From: JASMHC01 sp964453855
GTDB lineage: Bacteria > Pseudomonadota > Alphaproteobacteria > Rhodobacterales > Rhodobacteraceae
Assembly: GCA_964453855.1 (NCBI GenBank)
Contig: CAYVRN010000008.1
Span: 1 to 64,000, forward strand
Direction: 5' to 3'
Length of the DNA: 64,000 bases
This document shows, piece after piece, positions 32,500 through 42,202 of this stretch. How positions within the stretch are numbered: position 1 is the first letter of the stretch; each line of letters begins with the position of its first letter. Below the pieces are notes generated by a model that was given only the letters and a program-made list of their open reading frames with translations, did no database searches and was not told the DNA's origin. Both the position numbers and the translations under genes were made by a program.

Positions 32500-33681
32500 A
32501 TGGCGTTCTTTTCAAAACTCAAAGACCGTTTGTTCAAATCATCCTCGAAGCTTGATCAGGGGCTCGATGCGATTGTCGAAGACGGTGGCGAGATCGCGGA
32601 ACCCGAGGTCACGCCGTCCTCCGCACCCATTACACCAGCGCCTGAACCGCAGCCGCCTCTCTCTCAAATAGACGACCCCATTGCAGAAACCATCCCCGAA
32701 GTGGTGCCCGCACAAGATCCCGAGCCTGCACAAACCTCCGAGCCTGCCCCAGAGGCGACTAAACCACCTGCACCTGAACCGTCAGCCGCCCCCAAGGCGG
32801 GCCTTCTCAGCCGCCTGATGGGCCGCACCGCCCCCTCGGGCGAGATGCGCCGAGTGCTTGATGATGACATGCTGGAACAGCTTGAAGAGCTGTTGATCGC
32901 GTCTGATATGGGCGTGGATACGGCTCTGCGTGTCACCGCCAATATCGCCGAAGGCCGCATGGGCCGTCGCCTGTCGACCCGCGAGATCAAAGAAATCCTC
33001 GCGCAAGAAATCGCGCGGATCATGGAGAGCGTGGCAAAGCCGCTGCCAATCTACGCAAAAAAACCTCAGGTCGTTCTGGTGGTTGGCGTCAACGGTTCCG
33101 GCAAAACGACAACAATCGGCAAACTGGCCAGCCAGTTCAAGGCGGCGGGCAAGAACGTCGTGATCGCCGCAGGCGACACCTTCCGAGCTGCGGCGGTTGA
33201 ACAACTGCAGGTCTGGGGAGACCGCGCCGGTGTGCCAGTACTGACCGCCGCCCAAGGCTCTGATCCCGCCAGTTTGGCGTTTGACGCGATGACCAAAGCC
33301 GAAGCCGATGGTGCAGATCTTCTGATGATTGACACAGCGGGACGTCTGCAAAATCGCCAAGATCTGATGGAAGAACTGTCCAAAATCGTGCGCGTGATCC
33401 GCAAGAAAGACGAAACAGCGCCACACAATACGCTTTTGGTTCTCGACGCGACCACCGGCCAGAACGCGCTCAGCCAGGTGGAAACCTTCCAGAAACTTGC
33501 CGATGTTTCTGGCCTTGTGATGACCAAACTCGATGGTACCGCCAAGGGCGGTGTACTGGTGGCGCTGGCAGACAAATTCGGTCTGCCGATCCACGCCATC
33601 GGCGTTGGCGAACAAATTGATGACCTCGCCCCCTTCGACCCCGAGGATTTCGCGGCCGCATTGACCGGCCTGCAAGAATGA
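32500..33681 (+). CDS. ftsY: Signal recognition particle receptor FtsY
   Basis: FtsY docks SRP-bound ribosomes at the membrane. Of 393 residues, the first 20 are basic and amphipathic (MAFFSKLKDRLFKSS), residues 25-105 are an acidic Pro/Glu/Ala-rich linker, and the rest is the NG GTPase: G1 GVNGSGKTTTIGKLA, G2 DTFRAAA, G3 DTAGRLQ, G4 TKLDGTAKGG and the final GVGEQIDDL. The start has a CCGGAGG ribosome site. A hairpin repeat follows its stop. Confidence 0.97.
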   Translation: MAFFSKLKDRLFKSSSKLDQGLDAIVEDGGEIAEPEVTPSSAPITPAPEPQPPLSQIDDPIAETIPEVVPAQDPEPAQTSEPAPEATKPPAPEPSAAPKAGLLSRLMGRTAPSGEMRRVLDDDMLEQLEELLIASDMGVDTALRVTANIAEGRMGRRLSTREIKEILAQEIARIMESVAKPLPIYAKKPQVVLVVGVNGSGKTTTIGKLASQFKAAGKNVVIAAGDTFRAAAVEQLQVWGDRAGVPVLTAAQGSDPASLAFDAMTKAEADGADLLMIDTAGRLQNRQDLMEELSKIVRVIRKKDETAPHNTLLVLDATTGQNALSQVETFQKLADVSGLVMTKLDGTAKGGVLVALADKFGLPIHAIGVGEQIDDLAPFDPEDFAAALTGLQE

Positions 33682-33687
33682 TCCTGC

Positions 33688-33738
33688 TTTCATCTTACCA
33701 GAAATACTCACGGGGGCGCGGGGGCAGTCAGCCCCCGC
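33688..33738 (+). repeat. Intergenic hairpin repeat, copy B
   Basis: TTTCATCTTACCAGAAATACTC (block TTTCATCTTACCA then GAAATACTC), ACGGGGGC, then an eight-base stem GCGGGGGC/GCCCCCGC with loop AGTCA. It occupies nearly all of the space between ftsY and the downstream DMT gene and ends one base before that gene's ATG. Confidence 0.85.
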
Positions 33739-33739
33739 T

Positions 33740-34651
33740 ATGTTTTGTTTGAGCGACTGGCTTATCTCACTTGAAGGCACCGAGGCAGGTCACCAACTTG
33801 CGCTGATACTGGCGCTTGTCGCGGCTGTTTTGCATGCCGTTTTCGGAGCCCTTCAAAAAGGCAGGCATGATCCGTGGCTGACGCGTGGGGCGATTGATTT
33901 CAGCTACGGTGCAATGGCCGCGCCGTTCGCATTTTTTGTGGTTCCCTTTCCCGAGCCACATATGTGGCCCATCCTTGCCGGCGCATTTGTCATCCATGTC
34001 GGCTACAAGGTCATGCAGGCGCTTGCCTACACCAAGGGTGCCTATACGGTTGTCTATCCGGTCGTGCGGGGCATGGGGCCGCTTTTCACAGTGATCGGCG
34101 CATATTTGATCTTCGGCGAGGTCTTCAATCTGACCCAATGGTTTGGCGTGTTGCTGCTTCTTGTCGGCATCTTCGGCTTGGCGCTTTACAATTATATCTT
34201 TCTAACCGCCGCGCGTGAAACACTGGGGGCAGCCTTGGCGTTTGCCATCATCACAGGTTTGTTTGTGGCCGTTTACACGACCTATGACGCCTACGGTATC
34301 CGCGCCACTGCCAATCCATTCACCTTTCTTGCATGGTTTTTCTTTATCGACGGTTTGGCTTTCCCACCGTTCGCCTATCTTCGCTGGCGCAACCTGCCGA
34401 ACCGTCCGGCACCTGGTCCACTGATGATGCGGGGATTTTTTGGCGGATTGATTGCCTTCGCTAGCTTCGGTTCGATCATGCTGGCCACGCGGCTCGACAA
34501 AGTCGGTGAAGCCGCCGTTATGCGCGAAACATCCACGGTTTTTGCTGCGCTGATTGGATGGCTGGTGCTGAAAGAGACCGTCGGTCCACGCCGAATTGCT
34601 TTGATGGCATTGATTGCGGCGGGGGCTGTGGTAGTGGAAATGGGTGGATGA
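33740..34651 (+). CDS. DMT-superfamily (EamA) transporter
   Basis: The 303-residue membrane protein has about ten hydrophobic segments in two EamA-like halves. Features include FGALQKGRHDPWLTRG in the first loop, YTVVYPVVRGMGPLFTVIG and EAAVMRETSTVFAALIGWLVL near the end, the latter a conserved block of the family. Substrate is unknown. The ATG at 33740 has no ribosome site because the hairpin repeat abuts it, so either translation depends on read-through from ftsY or the start is slightly downstream. The septation-protein gene follows after 15 bases. Confidence 0.86.
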   Translation: MFCLSDWLISLEGTEAGHQLALILALVAAVLHAVFGALQKGRHDPWLTRGAIDFSYGAMAAPFAFFVVPFPEPHMWPILAGAFVIHVGYKVMQALAYTKGAYTVVYPVVRGMGPLFTVIGAYLIFGEVFNLTQWFGVLLLLVGIFGLALYNYIFLTAARETLGAALAFAIITGLFVAVYTTYDAYGIRATANPFTFLAWFFFIDGLAFPPFAYLRWRNLPNRPAPGPLMMRGFFGGLIAFASFGSIMLATRLDKVGEAAVMRETSTVFAALIGWLVLKETVGPRRIALMALIAAGAVVVEMGG

Positions 34652-34666
34652 CAGGAGTGACCGAAC

Positions 34667-35272
34667 GTGGCTGAAAAGAAAAAGATCAATACATGGCTGA
34701 AAATGGCGCTGGAACTGGGGCCGGTGGTACTGTTTTTTGTGGCCTACGGTCGGATGAAAGATCAGACCTTTATGATCGGTGGCACCGAATATGGCGGCTT
34801 CATCTTAGTGACCGCGGGCTTTATCCCATTGCTGCTGATATCGACGGGGATCTTATGGAAATTGACGGGCCACCTGTCGCGCATGCAGATCGTTACGGCG
34901 ATTCTTGTGATTGTGTTCGGGGGAATGTCTGTCTGGTTCAATGACGAACGGTTCTTCAAAATGAAGCCGACGTTTATTTACCTGTTCTTTGGTGGTGCAT
35001 TAGGCTTTGGTCTTTTGCAGGGGCGCAGCTACATGCAATACGTCATGGAAGAAGCCTTGGCACTAAAGCACGAAGGTTGGATGATCCTGACACGCCGGAT
35101 GATGATGTTCTTTTTCACACTTGCGGTCTTGAACGAAATCATGTGGCGCTTTTTCAGCACAGATGCTTGGGTTACCTTCAAAACATTCGGTCTTACGGGG
35201 GCAATCTTCGTGTTTTTCATGACCCAAAGCAGTCTTTTTGCGAAGTATATGATCGAGCCCGAGGAAAGCTGA
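34667..35272 (+). CDS. YciB/IspZ-like inner-membrane septation protein
   Basis: This 201-residue protein with five predicted membrane segments belongs to the IspA/YciB family, needed for normal envelope integrity and septation. It begins KINTWLKMALELGPVVLFFVAYG and carries the diagnostic KPTFIYLFFGGALGFGLLQG, RRMMMFFFTLAVLNEIMWR and the C-terminal FFMTQSSLFAKYM. The start is a GTG at 34667 with an ACAGGAG site. It forms a pair with the DMT gene upstream. Confidence 0.92.
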   Translation: MAEKKKINTWLKMALELGPVVLFFVAYGRMKDQTFMIGGTEYGGFILVTAGFIPLLLISTGILWKLTGHLSRMQIVTAILVIVFGGMSVWFNDERFFKMKPTFIYLFFGGALGFGLLQGRSYMQYVMEEALALKHEGWMILTRRMMMFFFTLAVLNEIMWRFFSTDAWVTFKTFGLTGAIFVFFMTQSSLFAKYMIEPEES

Positions 35273-35321
35273 TCAAGCTCTATATTGACGGGTAAAAAGA
35301 CTGGGCGTATATCGCCCGCAT

Positions 35322-35373
35322 CGTGGCGATTTGTTTACCGGATTGCGGGCCACGCTAAATATGCCGCTAAAGA
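35322..35373 (+). promoter_or_regulatory. SAM-II riboswitch
   Basis: The pseudoknot consensus of the alphaproteobacterial SAM-II aptamer is visible: first stem strand CGTGG followed by the CGATTTG loop, then CCGGATTGCGG, the pairing strand CCACG, TAAAT, and the terminal GCTAAAG. It lies upstream of metZ, a classic SAM-II target. When S-adenosylmethionine is plentiful, ligand binding should lower metZ expression. A hairpin with a T-run follows within 15 bases. Confidence 0.9.
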
Positions 35374-35385
35374 GGTCAGACGAAG

Positions 35386-35420
35386 GACCCCCTTTCGCTT
35401 GACCGCGTCGGGGGTTTTTT
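35386..35420 (+). terminator. Terminator-like hairpin after the SAM-II aptamer
   Basis: GACCCCC pairs with GGGGGT across an 18-base loop that can itself fold, followed by six T residues at 35415-35420. It could be the expression platform of the riboswitch (transcriptional control). SAM-II often acts on translation instead, so the mechanism is open. Confidence 0.6.
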
Positions 35421-35445
35421 GTTGGCCCAAGGGCCGGAGGATAAG

Positions 35446-36621
35446 ATGAGCGATACTTGGAACAAACGCACCAAACTGGTTCATGGCGGAACGCGCCGCA
35501 GTCAATATAACGAAGTCAGCGAAGCGATCTTTCTGACGCAAGGCTTTGTCTACGATACCGCCGAAGACGCCGAGGCCCGCTTTCTGTCAGCTGGACCTGA
35601 TGAATTCATTTATGCCCGTTACGGCAACCCGACCACAGCGATGTTCGAAGAACGTATCGCGATGCTTGAGGGGGCCGAGGATGCGTTCGCAGCGGCCTCG
35701 GGCATGGCCGCCGTAAACGGGGCGTTGACCTCAATGCTGAAATCGGGCGACCACATTGTGTCGGCCCGCGCGCTTTTCGGCTCAAATCTGTATATCCTCG
35801 AAGAAATTTTGACCCGCTTTGGTGTCGAAGTGACCCTGGTTGATGGCACGGACTTGGAGCAGTGGAAAGCGGCCGTTCGCCCTGACACCAAGGCGGTTTT
35901 CTTCGAATCCATGTCAAACCCGACCCTTGAGGTCATCGATATAAAAGCGGTTGCGGAAATTGCGCATGCGGTTGGCGCGACTGTGATTGTAGATAACGTC
36001 TTCTCAACTCCGGTGTTCTCAAACGCGATCGAGCAGGGTGTCGACGTTGTTGTCTATTCCACGACCAAGCACATCGACGGGCAGGGGCGCGCCCTTGGCG
36101 GGGTGATCTTGGGAACCAAAGAGTTTATTCGCAAAACTGTTGAACCCTACATGAAACACACGGGCGGTTCGATGAGTCCGTTTACGTCATGGATCATGCT
36201 TAAAGGTCTGGAAACCATTGACCTGCGCGTACGTGCTCAGGCAGCGTCTGCGCATGCAATCGCCAAGGCGTTGTCTGGACATGCAGCGTTGAAGCGCGTG
36301 ATTTATCCGGGTTTGCCCGAACATCCCCAGCACGATTTGGCGATGAAGCAGCTCGGGTCTGGCGGCACAATGGTGGCTTTGGATTTGAAGGGCGGTAAAG
36401 AGGCGGCTTTTGCGTTTCTAAACAAGCTGGATATCTGCGTGATTTCGAACAACCTTGGGGATGCAAAATCTATTGCGACGCATCCGGCGACCACGACCCA
36501 CCAGCGTTTGTCAGACGAGCAAAAAGAGATGTTCGGGATCACACCTGGATTGGTTCGGATCAGTGTGGGCATCGAAGACGTAGACGATCTGATCGCAGAT
36601 TTCAGCAAAGCCTTGGGGTAA
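35446..36621 (+). CDS. metZ: O-succinylhomoserine sulfhydrylase
   Basis: MetZ is a PLP enzyme making homocysteine directly from an activated homoserine and sulfide. The 391 residues show ARYGNPTTAMFEERIA, the PLP-stacking region ASGMAAVNGAL, the Asp of IVDNVFSTP, and the PLP lysine K208 in YSTTKHIDGQGRALGG. Regulation by the SAM-II riboswitch supports a methionine role; related cystathionine gamma-synthases are less likely given the alphaproteobacterial MetZ pattern. The ATG at 35446 follows a CCGGAGG site; an upstream TTG extension is rejected. Confidence 0.94.
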   Translation: MSDTWNKRTKLVHGGTRRSQYNEVSEAIFLTQGFVYDTAEDAEARFLSAGPDEFIYARYGNPTTAMFEERIAMLEGAEDAFAAASGMAAVNGALTSMLKSGDHIVSARALFGSNLYILEEILTRFGVEVTLVDGTDLEQWKAAVRPDTKAVFFESMSNPTLEVIDIKAVAEIAHAVGATVIVDNVFSTPVFSNAIEQGVDVVVYSTTKHIDGQGRALGGVILGTKEFIRKTVEPYMKHTGGSMSPFTSWIMLKGLETIDLRVRAQAASAHAIAKALSGHAALKRVIYPGLPEHPQHDLAMKQLGSGGTMVALDLKGGKEAAFAFLNKLDICVISNNLGDAKSIATHPATTTHQRLSDEQKEMFGITPGLVRISVGIEDVDDLIADFSKALG

Positions 36622-36635
36622 GCTGAAGCAAATAG

Positions 36636-36664
36636 TTGGCGGTTGACGCCTTTTACCTTATATA
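36636..36664 (+). promoter_or_regulatory. Possible promoter of folE2
   Basis: TTGGCG and TATATA are spaced by 17 bases, about 97 bases upstream of folE2. The -10 region lies in a perfect ten-base palindrome CTTATATAAG (36657-36666) that could be an operator. It does not match the Zur consensus that I know, although folE2 is zinc-regulated in some bacteria. Confidence 0.4.
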
Positions 36665-36760
36665 AGTCGCCTTAGCCGTTAAAACTGACACATTTCCTGT
36701 GGCAGAACGGCACTGGCGGGCTAGCTAAAAGCTAGAACAAGGAAACAAGAGGCGCTGGAT

Positions 36761-37861
<1,101 letters not shown>

Positions 37862-37910
37862 TGCCAAACGCAACTTGACAGTCTGATCGTCTGTGGCCAA
37901 GCCTTCGGCC

Positions 37911-39356
37911 ATGGATATCAGACCTGTAGGATATGTGATTGGATTGCTGGTGGCCGTTCTGGGCCTGACCATGCTTATCCCGTTTCTGCTGGATTTTGCA
38001 GATGGAAACGGCCATTGGCCGGTGTTTCTGGAAAGTGGAATCCTGACCATCTCCGTCGGCGGAATGGTCGCGCTGGCCTGTTCAAACGGAGTCAAAGAAG
38101 GTCTGACACTACAGCAGACGTTTTTATTGACCACCGGTGTGTGGGTCGCGCTGCCTGTATTCGGCGCATTGCCGTTTTTCTTTGGCGCAACTGAAGCCAC
38201 TTATACGGATGCCTTTTTCGAGGCGATGTCAGGATTAACAACAACCGGATCTACGGTTTTTTCCGGCCTTGATACGCTTCCAAGGGGCTTGCTGCTGTGG
38301 CGCGGCATTCTTCAGTGGTTGGGCGGCATTGGTATTATTGTTGTTGCCATGGTTTTTTTGCCCGAACTCAGGGTGGGTGGTATGCAGGTTTTCCGGTCGG
38401 AAGCTTTTGACACGATGGGTAAAATTCTACCCCGCGCAACACAGATTGCGGGTCAAATTTCGGTTATCTACGTCGGCCTAACCATGCTATGCGCGGTTCT
38501 TTACGCAATTTTCGGCATGGATCCCTTCGACGCGATCGTTCATGCACTCACAACGCTCTCGACCGGCGGATTTTCGACATATGATGCGTCCTTCGGAACC
38601 TTTTCCGGGCCGCTGGAATACATCGCATCGGTCTTTATGATTTTGGCGGCACTTCCGTTTGTGCGTTACGTTCAGATGGTGAACGGGCACAGTTCTGCAA
38701 TTTTTTCAGACACGCAAGCGCGCGCATTTTTGGCGACGATCCTGTTTTTAGTTCTAGTCACAACGTTCGTTCTTACCTCGATATTTCCGCACCATTGGGA
38801 ACAAGCTTTTCGGGAAGGTCTGTTCAACATCACGTCGATCATGTCCGGGACTGGCTATGCCAGTGTGGACTATATGAACTGGGGTCCATTCCTTATAACG
38901 ATCTTCTTTTTCATCGGTCTGATCGGCGGTACCGCAGGATCAACGGCTTGTTCGGTGAAAATATTTCGGTATCAAATCCTGTTTTCCGCAGTCGTCGCTC
39001 AGGTCAAGCGTATCCACTCGCCTCATGGTGTGTTCAGCACGCGCTATGCAGGCAGGCCGGTTGACGACGAAACCCTAAACTCGGTCATGAGTTTCTTTGC
39101 CTTTTTCATCGTTCTGATGGGGCTGATCGCGGTTGCATTGAACTTGACTGGCTTGGACTTCATCACATCGCTTTCCGGTGCGGCCACCGCCATTGCGAAC
39201 ATTGGCCCCGGATTGGGCGACACGATTGGGCCAGCGGGCAACTTTTCCTCGCTCAATGACACTGCAAAATGGATTCTGATCGCAGCAATGCTGACAGGCC
39301 GTTTGGAAATCATGGCTGTGTTGGTGCTGTTCACGCCCCGCTTCTGGCGTTCGTGA
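37911..39356 (+). CDS. trkH: TrkH-type potassium uptake protein
   Basis: This 481-residue potassium channel subunit of the Trk system has about ten hydrophobic segments in four pore-loop repeats. Selectivity-filter regions include MSGLTTTGSTVF, LTTLSTGGFSTYD, TSIMSGTGYASVD and AIANIGPGLGD. It would work with cytoplasmic TrkA, not in this window. The ATG at 37911 gives the usual MDIRPVGYVIGLL start; a GTG 18 bases earlier is possible. No ribosome site is evident for either. Confidence 0.92.
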   Translation: MDIRPVGYVIGLLVAVLGLTMLIPFLLDFADGNGHWPVFLESGILTISVGGMVALACSNGVKEGLTLQQTFLLTTGVWVALPVFGALPFFFGATEATYTDAFFEAMSGLTTTGSTVFSGLDTLPRGLLLWRGILQWLGGIGIIVVAMVFLPELRVGGMQVFRSEAFDTMGKILPRATQIAGQISVIYVGLTMLCAVLYAIFGMDPFDAIVHALTTLSTGGFSTYDASFGTFSGPLEYIASVFMILAALPFVRYVQMVNGHSSAIFSDTQARAFLATILFLVLVTTFVLTSIFPHHWEQAFREGLFNITSIMSGTGYASVDYMNWGPFLITIFFFIGLIGGTAGSTACSVKIFRYQILFSAVVAQVKRIHSPHGVFSTRYAGRPVDDETLNSVMSFFAFFIVLMGLIAVALNLTGLDFITSLSGAATAIANIGPGLGDTIGPAGNFSSLNDTAKWILIAAMLTGRLEIMAVLVLFTPRFWRS

Positions 39357-39368
39357 ACAGCATTCTAA

Positions 39369-41114
39369 TCACTCCCAGCATTCAATCCAGATGGCGATAT
39401 CGCGGGCAAAGCGTTCGATCTCGATCGGGTCTTTTGGGACCAAGGCCAAGTTCAAAGCGTGCGCAACATTGGCTTCCTTCAGGAACGAAATGATCGCCTG
39501 ATTGTCTGTCATAAAGCTTACATCGCTGGGAAGGCTGCGCACGGTTTCGTCGCCACGCGGCGCAAGGACGCCGACAACTTCGCCACCAAGACCAAGAACA
39601 GCGCCCCCTGCATCCGTCGGGAAATGGCTAAGAGACAGACGATCCAAATGCTCTTCTCCGTTCAATCCTGTCAACGCCGCGATAGTCCCGTGCGTCAACG
39701 ACGGTGCGCCAAGCATTCCGCCATAAGGATAGCCCGCAACCGAGATCTTCGACCCGTTCTGAGTGCCCGAGGCACGAATGCGTCCGAAATCTCTGGGGCT
39801 GACGGGCTGAAGAGGGGCGAGTACAGAAAGCCCCATCTCCTCCGAGTGCCCGACCAGTGTGTATCTCAATTCGTTTTGCACTTCGATGGACGAACACACA
39901 GGGCCGATGTCGGCTGAGGTTAGAATATAGCCGTCACGGTTGATGAACAGGCCACTGCGCACCAGCTTGGGTGTGCGCACCTCAAGCCCGGCCAGGCTGT
40001 CTTGGCCTTGTTCTATCGCCAATCCTTCACCTCTGGCCAGAACATCCGACGTGGTCGAAAAGCTTGCCGCCATGCGTTCAATAATGCGTTCAGCTTGCTC
40101 GGGGCGGTCGGCAGGCCAAACCAGTGTGAAACCTTTTATCAATCCGCCGTCCAGATAGGCCTCGGTGTGGGACAGGATGCGGTCGTTCTGGCCGGTCAGA
40201 ATGATGTTGTTGCGGTTCTTCTTTCGGTACCCCTCAAGCGGAACAATCTCTAACCCCTCCATCACGTCAAACAGTGCATAAAGCGTGCCCCGATCACCGG
40301 GTCTGCTGATCAGGTGAACCTGCGCTTCTGACCCGTTCGGGGAACGGTAATGGGCAAAGGGGGCTGTGTATCCGTCAAAGCTCACGACTGCGCGGGGCAT
40401 ATCCACGGTTATACCTGCCTTTGCATCTGTCACGGGTCCCATGTCCAGCCCGTTTAGAACGGCGTAATACTCGGAAAGCAAGTGAGCACGCTGGCGGGTC
40501 GTCAGAACGCCCGTGTCATCATAGCCTTTTGCCTGCTGCCAGTTCCCCATCGACGCGCGGGTTCCGCGTCCGAATAGCCCGTCAATGGTGCTGGTGTAGA
40601 ACCCGGCCCATTTCAATGCGGTCTGCAATTCTTTCTTCTGCTCAAGGGTCAACGCAGACTCACTGGCGCGGGCTTCGGAAAGCGTTTCTTCAGCCAGCGC
40701 AGCCCCTTCTTTGATCTGCGCTTCGGCTTCCAGATCCGGCAGGGTGGTCTTCGGAGGATTCTCGTCAGCCAATTGCGTCTGGTCAGCCTCTTGTGGCGGG
40801 TAGAACTGACGGACGAACTGATCGGGCGAGGAAATGTAGCTGTCAGGCGGGATCAGACCGGTTCTGCGAAACTGGGCGATTAGGAATTCACTTTCCAGTG
40901 ACGAGAACGGGCCGATGGCCACAGCGAACCAACCGTTCGTCAACTCGAATCCGCCAACTTCGGGCATGATCGCGCTGTAAACGCTGATGCGTTCCATTGC
41001 TTCCGCTTCTGTCGCTTTGGCCTCCACTTGAATCCAGGTGCCCTTTTGTTGCGCCCACGACGGAGCAGCGCCAACGAAAGTGACGATGAGAACGAAAATT
41101 AGCCTGCGCAACAT
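39369..41114 (-). CDS. Exported protein with SPOR-like, peptidoglycan-binding and inactive trypsin-like domains
   Basis: The 581 residues start with a signal peptide (LIFVLIVTFVGAAPSWAQ). A SPOR-like domain spans about 24-106, and a PG_binding_1 repeat about 158-215 (LQTALKWAGFYTSTIDGLFG). The C-terminal 200 residues have a trypsin-like S1 fold. The sequence around the catalytic His is LTSADIG (D402 instead of His), the Asp strand is changed (EMGLSVLAPL), and the Ser motif is TDAGGAV (A502 instead of Ser). All three catalytic residues are therefore missing. It probably binds peptidoglycan or a partner protein rather than cleaving. Confidence 0.85.
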   Translation of the reverse strand: MLRRLIFVLIVTFVGAAPSWAQQKGTWIQVEAKATEAEAMERISVYSAIMPEVGGFELTNGWFAVAIGPFSSLESEFLIAQFRRTGLIPPDSYISSPDQFVRQFYPPQEADQTQLADENPPKTTLPDLEAEAQIKEGAALAEETLSEARASESALTLEQKKELQTALKWAGFYTSTIDGLFGRGTRASMGNWQQAKGYDDTGVLTTRQRAHLLSEYYAVLNGLDMGPVTDAKAGITVDMPRAVVSFDGYTAPFAHYRSPNGSEAQVHLISRPGDRGTLYALFDVMEGLEIVPLEGYRKKNRNNIILTGQNDRILSHTEAYLDGGLIKGFTLVWPADRPEQAERIIERMAASFSTTSDVLARGEGLAIEQGQDSLAGLEVRTPKLVRSGLFINRDGYILTSADIGPVCSSIEVQNELRYTLVGHSEEMGLSVLAPLQPVSPRDFGRIRASGTQNGSKISVAGYPYGGMLGAPSLTHGTIAALTGLNGEEHLDRLSLSHFPTDAGGAVLGLGGEVVGVLAPRGDETVRSLPSDVSFMTDNQAIISFLKEANVAHALNLALVPKDPIEIERFARDIAIWIECWE

Positions 41115-41257
41115 GATTACCTTACCGTTTGCCCCAAATATTTCGCGGCACTATGGTGTCAGGTGGACTTGAACGTCAAGTTTCCCCTTGCATGCAATTG
41201 ACCCTTTCCGCGCCCTTGCATAGGAAGGCGGCGGAACAGCAGCGAAGGGCAGGCACT

Positions 41258-42202
41258 ATGGCCGAGGCAAGTTCGAAACCACGCAGTTTTCAGGAAATCA
41301 TCCTGCGGCTTCAGAATTACTGGGCTGCAAAGGGATGCGCCGTTTTACAACCTTACGATATGGAGGTCGGGGCTGGAACATTTCACCCTGCAACAACGCT
41401 CCGGTCGCTGGGGTCAAAACCTTGGGCTGCGGCCTATGTTCAACCTTCGCGTCGCCCGACTGATGGGCGGTACGGCGAAAACCCGAACCGACTGCAGCAT
41501 TATTATCAGTATCAGGTCCTGATCAAGCCAAGCCCGCCAGATTTGCAAGAGCTCTATCTTGGATCGCTCGAGGCCATCGGCATTGATATGACGATGCACG
41601 ATATCCGCTTTGTTGAAGACGACTGGGAAAGCCCGACGCTTGGTGCATGGGGCCTTGGCTGGGAGGTCTGGTGCGACGGCATGGAAGTTTCCCAGTTCAC
41701 ATACTTCCAACAGGTTGGCGGGCATGATTGCCATCCGGTATCTGGTGAGTTGACCTATGGTTTGGAACGTCTGGCCATGTATGTGCTGGGCATCGATCAC
41801 GTGATGGAGATGCCATACAACGATCCACAGACCCCGATTGCTCTAAGCTACGGGGATATGTTCCGGCAGACCGAGCAGGAATATTCGCGCTGGAACTTTG
41901 ATGTCGCCAACACCGAAGTGCTGCTACGTCAGTTCGAAGAGGCCGAAGCCGAGTGCGAGAAAATTCTTTCTCAGGACCACATTGACCCGAAAACAGGCAA
42001 ACGCATTATCATGGTGCATCCGGCCTATGACCAGTGCATCAAGGCCAGCCACATGTTCAATCTTCTGGACGCTCGCGGTGTGATTTCGGTGACCGAACGT
42101 CAGGCCTATATCGGACGCGTGCGTGCGCTGGCCAAGAAATGTGCAGATGCCTTTGTGCAGACCGAAGCGGGTGGAGTCGCTGAACAGGCGGCATCAGCAT
42201 GA
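41258..42202 (+). CDS. glyQ: Glycyl-tRNA synthetase subunit alpha
   Basis: GlyQ is the catalytic subunit of the alpha2beta2 bacterial glycyl-tRNA synthetase. The 314 residues begin with FQEIILRLQNYWAAKGCAVL and include GAGTFHPATTLRSLG, YVQPSRRPTDGRYGENPNR (class II motif 2) and ELTYGLERLAMYV (motif 3). The ATG at 41258 has an AAGGGCAGG site; the upstream open frame has no similarity. The DUF6446-like gene overlaps its stop by four bases. Confidence 0.97.
   Translation: MAEASSKPRSFQEIILRLQNYWAAKGCAVLQPYDMEVGAGTFHPATTLRSLGSKPWAAAYVQPSRRPTDGRYGENPNRLQHYYQYQVLIKPSPPDLQELYLGSLEAIGIDMTMHDIRFVEDDWESPTLGAWGLGWEVWCDGMEVSQFTYFQQVGGHDCHPVSGELTYGLERLAMYVLGIDHVMEMPYNDPQTPIALSYGDMFRQTEQEYSRWNFDVANTEVLLRQFEEAEAECEKILSQDHIDPKTGKRIIMVHPAYDQCIKASHMFNLLDARGVISVTERQAYIGRVRALAKKCADAFVQTEAGGVAEQAASA

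Noticed and set aside
32782..33780. 332-codon minus-strand open frame over ftsY
   Set aside because: Antisense to the conserved FtsY GTPase domain, with no family features.
41128..41150. Sixth copy of the hairpin repeat upstream of glyQ
   Set aside because: The minus strand has GAAATATTTGGGGC, similar to the box, but the GC stem is absent, so it does not qualify.
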